Source: Aphrocallistes beatrix
Lineage: Eukaryota > Porifera > Hexactinellida > Sceptrulophora > Aphrocallistidae
Direction: 5' to 3'
Length of the DNA stretch: 64,000 nt
NCBI GenBank assembly: GCA_963281255.1
Contig: OY725491.1
Location: 2,976,001 to 3,040,000, forward strand
The position numbers were made by a program, and so were the translations under genes. Under the pieces are notes generated by a model, which saw only the letters and a program-made list of their open reading frames with translations, was not told where the DNA came from and searched no databases. Of the stretch, positions 22,321 to 30,928 are shown one piece after another. The first letter of the stretch is position 1. Each line of letters starts with the position of its first letter.

Positions 22321-22346
22321 CTAAATTATGTGTGAATTATAAAATA

Positions 22347-23760
22347 CAAGGTTGTCCAATAAATAATGAGACTAATTTATCGATTTCAGATTTTAGTCAT
22401 CACAGCTCTAAGCCTAATATCAGATTACATTTTCACTCCCTGTGGGCGATTTTCACTCCCTGTGACATTTTGAGAAAGGAATGTGGCCAAATGAGACTGA
22501 AAGTAGGCATTTTATGTCGGAAATGGTATAAGAGCAAAGCTAACTTGATTGCGAAACTTCTATACAATATAGCCTTCACCCTAGGAACTGTATTCTTCAG
22601 GATACAGTTTCATTAGTAGAGGCTACTTTTTCAACTCATGGATTCTAGCCAAGAAAGGAAACGACAAATAATTTGGTACCAGTTTAAAAAAGGGAAGAGT
22701 GGCTTGTACATTCTTCGGAAATGCAGGATATTTTCGGTGATGGATGTCTTCCGAAATCCACCATATATAGATGGATCTAACTTTTGATAATGGCGGTGAC
22801 AACTTCAATGATGACCGTCGTCCAGGTCGTCCGATTTCCTCAAAAACATGCAGTAATATCGAGAGAGTCCAAACAATTTTGGGCGGGGACAGACTAATTA
22901 CCCTCCGAGAGTTAGAAGAGAGGGTAGGTATTTCAAAATCAACACTACATTCGATTATCACTGAAGATCTGGAAATGTCGAAGGTAACTGCGCGCTGGGT
23001 CCCAAAACTTCTTAGAAAAGAACAAAAACGCGAAGGATCAGAGCTAGCGGAGAATTACTGTCAAGATACAAGACAGAGGAAGACTTTTTGAACCGTAATG
23101 TAACGGGGGATTAATCTTGGTTCCATTATTATGAACCGGAGAGCAAAAGTCAATCGAAACAGTGGAAGAGATGTGATGAACCTGTATCCTCAAGAAAAAG
23201 GACGCAAAATCAGCTAGGTAGAGAGTGACAGCAGTATTTTGGGGTATGGAAGTAATTATTCACCTCAACTGGTTGCCTGAGAAGACCACCATAAAGAGTT
23301 ATTATTACGTCGAAGAATTGAAAGAATTGCGTCAGGCGACTAAACATGAGAAGCGAGGCAAATTGACACGTAGCGTATTACTGCAACATGGCAATTCAAT
23401 GCCCCATGTACGTTCTAAGACAATGGCTGCAATTGACGACTCAGGAATCAAATGCCTCCCTCAACCCCCGTATAGTACAGACCTAGCTCCCAGCGGCTAC
23501 TGGCTGTTTGGAAAGATGAAAAAACCCTTCGAAGGGAGAGATTTAAAGATTTTAAACGGCTGGACTACGAAATATAACAGTAGTAAAAAGGTCCCCCTAA
23601 AGAATTATATGCCACTGTGCTAGAAAAGTTGCCAGAATGGTGGAATCGATGTAAAAAGTTAAAGGGGGAACATATCGAAATATTTAATAATGATTAAGAT
23701 AGGTATATGTTTAGTTTATAAATTATGAAAAAAAGTCTCATTATTTATTGGACAACCTAG
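22347..23760 (+). mobile_element. Mariner element, 1,414 bp, inactive
   Basis: Terminal repeats AGGTTGTCCAATAAATAATG (after CA) and, at the right, its complement ending CCTAG; TA flanks at 22,345-22,346 and 23,761-23,762. TIR length (27 bp) and total length are mariner-like. The 3' 616 bp reappear at 26,021-26,636 through the tandem duplication. Confidence 0.9.
22771..23623 (+). pseudogene. Mariner transposase relic
   Basis: The N-terminal piece (22,771-23,091) has RRPGRPISSK and LEERVGISKSTLHSII, the paired helix-turn-helix region, then ARWVPKLLRKEQK, a mariner landmark. After frame breaks the C-terminal piece (about 23,140-23,623) has SKQWKRCDEP, VFWGMEVII, HGNSMPH and DLAPSGYWLF. In active mariners these read FWD, HDNA and DLAPSDY; here all three catalytic Asp positions are changed (FWG, HGN, PSG). 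Stops, frameshifts and active-site loss agree that it is dead. Confidence 0.9.
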
Positions 23761-23929
23761 TAATCCTGCAATTCACTTGTCATCATGAGACTTGGCGACC
23801 CTGCTTTCAAAGCATTTGTACACATTTATTTAGTTTCATAGATTTTACTTCATTGACATTTTAATGTTTATGTTCTGATTTTTAATGTCCTTACCATACT
23901 ATTGTAATGCATCGTAGATCCAAAACACT

Positions 23930-24265
23930 AGTATGGTGAGATAGGAAAAAACTTATGACGAATGAAATGTTCAGTGTGGATGGTTCTACAAAATTAGCAT
24001 GACGTTGTCCTTATAAGGTAATGATGACACAGCAAAAATACGAAAGTCACATTTCTCCTAATTAAATACAGTCGACTCCGCTTAATAGGGCCGGAGGATA
24101 GAATCCTGAATTTGAATTTTCCGATGACCGAAGGTCCGAGTAGTTTTAAATTTGAACCTTTGGCGCGAAGTTCCGAAATTCTAGTCACGAATTGCCGATA
24201 AGGATTGTCAAACAGCCGCAAAGCGGCTGTTTGAAAAATGAAACACACTCCCATCCCATCTGTGA
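23930..24265 (-). repeat. Dispersed repeat R2, copy a (duplicated at 26,806-27,141)
   Basis: On the minus strand: CACAGATGGGATGGGAGTGT, a perfect hairpin with arms CAAACAGCCGC and GCGGCTGTTTG (24,209-24,233), CGGACCTTCGGTC, and TCCACACTGAACATTTCAT further on. A lone pogo/Tigger end (24,066-24,090) sits within it. It lies directly upstream of the YR start codon, so it may supply that gene's promoter region (inference). Confidence 0.75.
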
Positions 24266-24328
24266 GGGGTTTTGTATTTTATATATTTGATATCCGATAA
24301 ATTATTCAATATATTCTTTTTTAGATCA

Positions 24329-26104
24329 ATGTCACTCTATGTGTGTTGTGAGATCTGTCACAGATCAAAATATAAAGCTAAATATAAGAGACACCTTTTG
24401 GTTCATAAAGCCAAAGGAGAGGTTTCTACTCCTCAGATATTGAAAATATTATTTGAATCACGATACACGAGATCTGACTCGAATATAAAACAAGTTGGTA
24501 AGAAATTTGGCGGAATATGCTCATTCACCTCAAATCATGTTAGATGTTCTGCAATAGTATTAAATCTCAGGAAACACTTAATCAGAGTTCATTCACTTCT
24601 CCCAACAGATGAAAAACATATCCAGATAATGAAAAATAGTGGCTGTTTTCAGAGAGAAATATGTTATAAAAATAATAATACCCTGAAGTTAAATCCTCTA
24701 CACAATTTCAAGGAAGATGGGCGTGGTATAATTACCACTAATGATATTGATATACAGTGCAGTAGGCCTTCCGAAACCTTGGAGCAAGAACAGTTAACTC
24801 ATGAAAGCTCTCCCTTTGATTTTATTTCGGAAAGCGGAGATGAATCCGAAATCCTTGACTGTCTAAATTTGAAAAGATTTATCCCTAATATTAGTCAAAT
24901 AATATCTGATGCATTCTTGTCTAGCTTCAGAGAATTTAAAACATATTTATCTACATTTCGTGGTGGATCCCGTTCTGAGAATTCTCTAAAATGTGACATC
25001 TCAAATCTTATATCCTTATTTAATGTTTTAGGGGAGGATGGCTTTTTTAATCCCCAAAGACTGAACGACTTTATGTCTAAGGAACACAAAGATGGCAAGT
25101 CACCCTCAACACTACATTCACGTTTAAATATAATGCATCGTTTTGTCGATTTTCTTAAATTATACGATTCTACACTTCTGCCTGATATCGAAGTACAACA
25201 AAAACTTATTTCAATGATAAATGGGATTAAAAAGTCTGTTTCAAGATTGAAATTTAAAAGACAAAAAGAAATAATGACCAAAAGCAGGGAAAATTTCAAC
25301 TCTAGTGTAAAGACTCTGAAAGATTGGCGTAATAAAAGAGAAGATTGTAATTTGTTGAATATCTTTAAGGAATATAGTCTAAGTCCAGATAAAAATTTAA
25401 ATGTGGAAATTTATAATAAGCTTAGAGACTATTTGATTGTAGAATTAATCATTCCTAACGCACAAAGGCCCGGTGTTATTCACGGAATGAAAATAAAAGA
25501 AATTCAAAATGCAAAATATCAAATTACCCCCGAAGGGTACCACCTCTTAATGGTCAGTGAACACAAGACAGGGTATGTACAATGTGCGACCCTCTTTATT
25601 TATCCTGAGATCTACGAAGCTATCGATGTATTCATTAATGTTATACTTCCAAAACTTCCAAACTATATTTCCAATTCTCTTCATCAAGATTCCTCTGTAT
25701 TCAAAACGTACAGTGGTGTAGTTCTTCCTAGTTCCCAAATAACACCGATTTTGCAAAAGCATTTATCACGAATGGGAATTGATTTTAACGGCACAGCTAC
25801 AGACCTTAGGAAGTGTGCCGCCACACTGACCGGGAAATTCAGACCAGAAATGCATGAGTTGATGGCCCTATTTATGGGCCATAGCCGTAAGTGCCACGAC
25901 AAGTATTATCGTGTTCACCTTGGACATTCGGGACTCACAGAAGCCTTTAAATGCTTGGAAACATTTCAAACACACCCCGATGTAGATTCACTTAATAGTC
26001 CATGTAAACCACAGTGTAAAAAAAGTCAATCGAAACAGTGGAAGAGATGTGATGAACCTGTATCCTCAAGAAAAAGGACGCAAAATCAGCTAGGTAGAGA
26101 GTGA
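24329..26104 (+). CDS. Tyrosine recombinase, first copy, C-terminally truncated and fused to mariner sequence
   Basis: Identical to the 27,205 copy up to Gln-Cys near codon 582 (numbering from the upstream ATG at 24,272), including both zinc-finger-like segments and the whole catalytic domain. At the duplication breakpoint the frame passes into mariner DNA and happens to be read in the mariner transposase frame (SKQWKRCDEP, RKRTQNQLG) until a stop at 26,104. The two C-terminal Myb-like modules are lost. I start at 24,329 (MSLYVCC) because the upstream part is hydrophobic and AT-rich and a TTTTTTAG acceptor-like signal precedes the ATG. Could be a functional short form or junk of duplication. 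Confidence 0.75.
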   Translation: MSLYVCCEICHRSKYKAKYKRHLLVHKAKGEVSTPQILKILFESRYTRSDSNIKQVGKKFGGICSFTSNHVRCSAIVLNLRKHLIRVHSLLPTDEKHIQIMKNSGCFQREICYKNNNTLKLNPLHNFKEDGRGIITTNDIDIQCSRPSETLEQEQLTHESSPFDFISESGDESEILDCLNLKRFIPNISQIISDAFLSSFREFKTYLSTFRGGSRSENSLKCDISNLISLFNVLGEDGFFNPQRLNDFMSKEHKDGKSPSTLHSRLNIMHRFVDFLKLYDSTLLPDIEVQQKLISMINGIKKSVSRLKFKRQKEIMTKSRENFNSSVKTLKDWRNKREDCNLLNIFKEYSLSPDKNLNVEIYNKLRDYLIVELIIPNAQRPGVIHGMKIKEIQNAKYQITPEGYHLLMVSEHKTGYVQCATLFIYPEIYEAIDVFINVILPKLPNYISNSLHQDSSVFKTYSGVVLPSSQITPILQKHLSRMGIDFNGTATDLRKCAATLTGKFRPEMHELMALFMGHSRKCHDKYYRVHLGHSGLTEAFKCLETFQTHPDVDSLNSPCKPQCKKSQSKQWKRCDEPVSSRKRTQNQLGRE

Positions 26105-26636
26105 CAGCAGTATTTTGGGGTATGGAAGTAATTATTCACCTCAACTGGTTGCCTGAGAAGACCACCATAAAGAGTTATTATTACGTCGAAGAATTGAAAG
26201 AATTGCGTCAGGCGACTAAACATGAGAAGCGAGGCAAATTGACACGTAGCGTATTACTGCAACATGGCAATTCAATGCCCCATGTACGTTCTAAGACAAT
26301 GGCTGCAATTGACGACTCAGGAATCAAATGCCTCCCTCAACCCCCGTATAGTACAGACCTAGCTCCCAGCGGCTACTGGCTGTTTGGAAAGATGAAAAAA
26401 CCCTTCGAAGGGAGAGATTTAAAGATTTTAAACGGCTGGACTACGAAATATAACAGTAGTAAAAAGGTCCCCCTAAAGAATTATATGCCACTGTGCTAGA
26501 AAAGTTGCCAGAATGGTGGAATCGATGTAAAAAGTTAAAGGGGGAACATATCGAAATATTTAATAATGATTAAGATAGGTATATGTTTAGTTTATAAATT
26601 ATGAAAAAAAGTCTCATTATTTATTGGACAACCTAG
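26021..26636 (+). pseudogene. Mariner 3' half, second copy
   Basis: Copy of 23,145-23,760 produced by the duplication: same C-terminal transposase frame (26,101-26,499) with the HGNS and PSGY substitutions and the same right terminal repeat. Confidence 0.9.
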
Positions 26637-26805
26637 TAATCCTGCAATTCACTTGTCATCATGAGACTTGGCGACCCTGCTTTCAAAGCATTTGTACACA
26701 TTTATTTAGTTTCATAGATTTTACTTCATTGACATTTTAATGTTTATGTTCTGATTTTTAATGTCCTTACCATACTATTGTAATGCATCGTAGATCCAAA
26801 ACACT

Positions 26806-27141
26806 AGTATGGTGAGATAGGAAAAAACTTATGACGAATGAAATGTTCAGTGTGGATGGTTCTACAAAATTAGCATGACGTTGTCCTTATAAGGTAATGA
26901 TGACACAGCAAAAATACGAAAGTCACATTTCTCCTAATTAAATACAGTCGACTCCGCTTAATAGGGCCGGAGGATAGAATCCTGAATTTGAATTTTCCGA
27001 TGACCGAAGGTCCGAGTAGTTTTAAATTTGAACCTTTGGCGCGAAGTTCCGAAATTCTAGTCACGAATTGCCGATAAGGATTGTCAAACAGCCGCAAAGC
27101 GGCTGTTTGAAAAATGAAACACACTCCCATCCCATCTGTGA
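26806..27141 (-). repeat. Dispersed repeat R2, duplicated copy
   Basis: Offset by 2,876 bp from copy a with no difference noticed, including the GC palindrome and the lone Tigger-type end. Confidence 0.75.
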
Positions 27142-27204
27142 GGGGTTTTGTATTTTATATATTTGATATCCGATAAATTATTCAATATATTCTTTTTTAG
27201 ATCA

Positions 27205-30200
27205 ATGTCACTCTATGTGTGTTGTGAGATCTGTCACAGATCAAAATATAAAGCTAAATATAAGAGACACCTTTTGGTTCATAAAGCCAAAGGAGAGGTT
27301 TCTACTCCTCAGATATTGAAAATATTATTTGAATCACGATACACGAGATCTGACTCGAATATAAAACAAGTTGGTAAGAAATTTGGCGGAATATGCTCAT
27401 TCACCTCAAATCATGTTAGATGTTCTGCAATAGTATTAAATCTCAGGAAACACTTAATCAGAGTTCATTCACTTCTCCCAACAGATGAAAAACATATCCA
27501 GATAATGAAAAATAGTGGCTGTTTTCAGAGAGAAATATGTTATAAAAATAATAATACCCTGAAGTTAAATCCTCTACACAATTTCAAGGAAGATGGGCGT
27601 GGTATAATTACCACTAATGATATTGATATACAGTGCAGTAGGCCTTCCGAAACCTTGGAGCAAGAACAGTTAACTCATGAAAGCTCTCCCTTTGATTTTA
27701 TTTCGGAAAGCGGAGATGAATCCGAAATCCTTGACTGTCTAAATTTGAAAAGATTTATCCCTAATATTAGTCAAATAATATCTGATGCATTCTTGTCTAG
27801 CTTCAGAGAATTTAAAACATATTTATCTACATTTCGTGGTGGATCCCGTTCTGAGAATTCTCTAAAATGTGACATCTCAAATCTTATATCCTTATTTAAT
27901 GTTTTAGGGGAGGATGGCTTTTTTAATCCCCAAAGACTGAACGACTTTATGTCTAAGGAACACAAAGATGGCAAGTCACCCTCAACACTACATTCACGTT
28001 TAAATATAATGCATCGTTTTGTCGATTTTCTTAAATTATACGATTCTACACTTCTGCCTGATATCGAAGTACAACAAAAACTTATTTCAATGATAAATGG
28101 GATTAAAAAGTCTGTTTCAAGATTGAAATTTAAAAGACAAAAAGAAATAATGACCAAAAGCAGGGAAAATTTCAACTCTAGTGTAAAGACTCTGAAAGAT
28201 TGGCGTAATAAAAGAGAAGATTGTAATTTGTTGAATATCTTTAAGGAATATAGTCTAAGTCCAGATAAAAATTTAAATGTGGAAATTTATAATAAGCTTA
28301 GAGACTATTTGATTGTAGAATTAATCATTCCTAACGCACAAAGGCCCGGTGTTATTCACGGAATGAAAATAAAAGAAATTCAAAATGCAAAATATCAAAT
28401 TACCCCCGAAGGGTACCACCTCTTAATGGTCAGTGAACACAAGACAGGGTATGTACAATGTGCGACCCTCTTTATTTATCCTGAGATCTACGAAGCTATC
28501 GATGTATTCATTAATGTTATACTTCCAAAACTTCCAAACTATATTTCCAATTCTCTTCATCAAGATTCCTCTGTATTCAAAACGTACAGTGGTGTAGTTC
28601 TTCCTAGTTCCCAAATAACACCGATTTTGCAAAAGCATTTATCACGAATGGGAATTGATTTTAACGGCACAGCTACAGACCTTAGGAAGTGTGCCGCCAC
28701 ACTGACCGGGAAATTCAGACCAGAAATGCATGAGTTGATGGCCCTATTTATGGGCCATAGCCGTAAGTGCCACGACAAGTATTATCGTGTTCACCTTGGA
28801 CATTCGGGACTCACAGAAGCCTTTAAATGCTTGGAAACATTTCAAACACACCCCGATGTAGATTCACTTAATAGTCCATGTAAACCACAGTGTAGTTTTA
28901 ATTCTAATCATGTGAATTATACGAGTCAAAATTCTCCAGATGAGTCTCAGAGCGTAGAATATAATTGTAATTCTTATTATCAAAATTCAATTTCGCCACA
29001 AACTAGCCCAATTGATGAAACTACTAATAGTGATTTTGATCTTTGTGTTTCATCTGTTCCTTGCCCGTTCGAACTTTTGGTTCCTCAAGTTCACAATTCA
29101 TTTGCGCAGTCTATCCCAACGTGTGGAAGTCCTTTGTATGATCCAGATGGCATTTATTTTTCTAATGGTACTGATGATTTTGTTTTATCTGATGACCCTA
29201 ACTCTTCTATTGTATCTCAAATTCCCAATTCTGTAACACACAATAGCTCAACGGTTAATTCTCTTCATGGTGTATCAGATTGTGTATTTTCAGGTTCTGA
29301 TTCTACAGGAACATCAAAATCTGTTTTAAGTAAAAAAACATTTGTAGCAGCTTCTCCTTCAGAGTCTGAAGAATCAAATGAGCCCTTGCATCCAACGAGC
29401 TGTCCTAATAATATTATTGAACCGTATGATGTTCTAGTACAAAACCGATCAAATATTTATAAACCTCAAGGCAGAAGATTAAAGACTTTTACTTTATGTA
29501 TAAATAGGGTTTCTCTTGCTGCAACAATGGTTAGTACTCGATATTTATCTGAGAATAATTCGGGTGGCAAGGAAGTTTCTAGTCACACCGAAACCTCGGA
29601 CTTTTTATTACCGTTAAATGACAGATCTGAAAATATCCCATCAGATAAAATATTTTACAACAATTCAGGTCATAGCTATATTACAGACTTAAGGAAGATA
29701 CATACGAAAAGTATATTTTATACGAAAAATGAGGAAGTGTTATTTAGCCATATTTTCTCAGATTTAATTCACAAAGTACGGGATCGTTTACCAACTTCAA
29801 AAAATGAGATCCTCAGTAGAGCTTATACGAGTAAAGAATTTAGACCTATTTTATCTAATTTAAAGTCTTCAAAAGTCAAAACTGACGTTGGTCAGAGAAT
29901 TGTGAATAAGGTGCGTCCTTTAGGTTATGCTAAAAGACCAGTCAATATGAAAAACTACAAAGGTCCCACAAGGACTCATCAAAAAAGTATTTTTAGAATT
30001 AAAAATGACGAATTAATTTTTAGAAACGTCTTTGATGAACAAATTAAACGGGTAGCAAATATGCAGCCGGTCACCAAAGATGACATTATTAACAGAGTAA
30101 ATGATAATGATGATTTTAGGTCAGTCTTTAGTCGCCTCAAGGAATCTTATTCAGAAATAGACGCCTATATAAAAGTAGTCAATAAGGTGAGAAGTATGGG

Positions 30201-30225
30201 ATATACAATTAGAAAAGGTCTTTAA
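27205..30225 (+). CDS. Full-length zinc-finger tyrosine recombinase (Crypton-like), about 1,006 aa
   Basis: Counted from the upstream ATG at 27,148 (1,025 codons): C2H2-like finger at 26-45 (CEIC ... HLLVH), a second Cys/His segment at 83-107 (CSFTSNHVRC ... HLIRVH), core-binding helices about 215-350, and a catalytic domain about 375-560. Catalytic candidates: Arg399 (NAQRPG), Lys432 (EHKTG), TDLR at 510-513 (Arg513; the usual first His of HxxR is Thr), His537 (FMGHS) and Tyr545/546 (KYYRV). A Ser/Asn-rich linker follows, then two related modules of about 75 residues (KSIFYTKNEEVLF..., KSIFRIKNDELIF...), each ending in IVNKVR- or VVNKVR-type text, like Myb/SANT-type DNA-binding units. No reverse transcriptase is near, so Crypton-like rather than DIRS. 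Frame intact. Start chosen at MSLYVCC as in the first copy. Function inferred: site-specific DNA cutting and joining. Confidence 0.85.
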   Translation: MSLYVCCEICHRSKYKAKYKRHLLVHKAKGEVSTPQILKILFESRYTRSDSNIKQVGKKFGGICSFTSNHVRCSAIVLNLRKHLIRVHSLLPTDEKHIQIMKNSGCFQREICYKNNNTLKLNPLHNFKEDGRGIITTNDIDIQCSRPSETLEQEQLTHESSPFDFISESGDESEILDCLNLKRFIPNISQIISDAFLSSFREFKTYLSTFRGGSRSENSLKCDISNLISLFNVLGEDGFFNPQRLNDFMSKEHKDGKSPSTLHSRLNIMHRFVDFLKLYDSTLLPDIEVQQKLISMINGIKKSVSRLKFKRQKEIMTKSRENFNSSVKTLKDWRNKREDCNLLNIFKEYSLSPDKNLNVEIYNKLRDYLIVELIIPNAQRPGVIHGMKIKEIQNAKYQITPEGYHLLMVSEHKTGYVQCATLFIYPEIYEAIDVFINVILPKLPNYISNSLHQDSSVFKTYSGVVLPSSQITPILQKHLSRMGIDFNGTATDLRKCAATLTGKFRPEMHELMALFMGHSRKCHDKYYRVHLGHSGLTEAFKCLETFQTHPDVDSLNSPCKPQCSFNSNHVNYTSQNSPDESQSVEYNCNSYYQNSISPQTSPIDETTNSDFDLCVSSVPCPFELLVPQVHNSFAQSIPTCGSPLYDPDGIYFSNGTDDFVLSDDPNSSIVSQIPNSVTHNSSTVNSLHGVSDCVFSGSDSTGTSKSVLSKKTFVAASPSESEESNEPLHPTSCPNNIIEPYDVLVQNRSNIYKPQGRRLKTFTLCINRVSLAATMVSTRYLSENNSGGKEVSSHTETSDFLLPLNDRSENIPSDKIFYNNSGHSYITDLRKIHTKSIFYTKNEEVLFSHIFSDLIHKVRDRLPTSKNEILSRAYTSKEFRPILSNLKSSKVKTDVGQRIVNKVRPLGYAKRPVNMKNYKGPTRTHQKSIFRIKNDELIFRNVFDEQIKRVANMQPVTKDDIINRVNDNDDFRSVFSRLKESYSEIDAYIKVVNKVRSMGYTIRKGL

Positions 30226-30363
30226 TGATTTGTTGACATTTAGTTCATTTTACACTCTTGAGAACCTTAATTTACTCTTTATAGCTTTTTCCTTTATATT
30301 ATTATAACTCATTTTTTCCTTTATATTATTCAATGAATTGCATATTTAATATCCTGACTCCGG

Positions 30364-30765
30364 TAGGGTGTATCGATTTTTCAATTTTTGGTCCTACTCA
30401 CTTGGCGATCTAGAAATGAACCGGCTTGACCTAAAAAATAATTATTTGATCATTAAACCACCTCATTTACACTTTAACATCACCCTACAGGCTTCAGAAG
30501 AGGAGAAGTTCGAAATTTGTTGGGAACTTCGCCCATATTTGTGATAACTTATTAATTTATCCCTTTAATGATGAAAGAGAGTGTTTTAGAATAGTAAAAT
30601 GTCACTTAGGACTCAGAATGATTATTAGAAAGATATAACTTTCCAATTTATAGCATCCTTTCAAAAGTTTTGTTCTAATATGCAAAGAAATCGAACGAAA
30701 ACCCCCCTTTCCCTGCTTTAAACGCATAAACCAATAACTATAAATCTATTCAAGTTTGAGCTTAA
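30364..30765 (+). repeat. Left terminal inverted repeat of the 6.2-kb element
   Basis: Contains ATCGATTTTTCAA, GAACCGGCTTGACCTAAAAA and TCACCCTACAGG, all found complemented at the right end; outermost bases TAGGGTG. Confidence 0.88.
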
Positions 30766-30928
30766 CTTTTCCCGCCAGAAACTCAGAAATGTTCATTTAC
30801 ATTACTAATACATTCCTAACCTCCAAACCTTTAGGATTACAAAAAACCTTAGCCATAGTTGATAAATATTCTACCTTCATAGTATCACACACAATTTATA
30901 TAGGTTTATCTAGACTTTAAAATTAGAT

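Larger units (their letters stand above)
23145..28896 (+). repeat. Tandem duplication, 2 x 2,876 bp
   Basis: Positions 23,145-26,020 recur at 26,021-28,896; every open frame in the first unit has an identical partner 2,876 bp later. The unit runs from inside the mariner relic, through an R2 repeat, to codon 582 of the YR gene. The junction (26,018-26,024) is a run of seven A against four A at the left breakpoint, so microhomology is minimal. Near-perfect identity means either a very recent duplication or an assembly error. Confidence 0.92.

Noticed and set aside
25547-25902. Minus-strand frames inside the recombinase gene
   Set aside because: Shadows of the coding frame on the other strand, duplicated 2,876 bp later in the same way.
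30226-30363. The YR gene as cargo of the 6.2-kb inverted-repeat element
   Set aside because: The YR stop at 30,225 lies 138 bp outside the left inverted end, so the gene is a neighbour, not a passenger.
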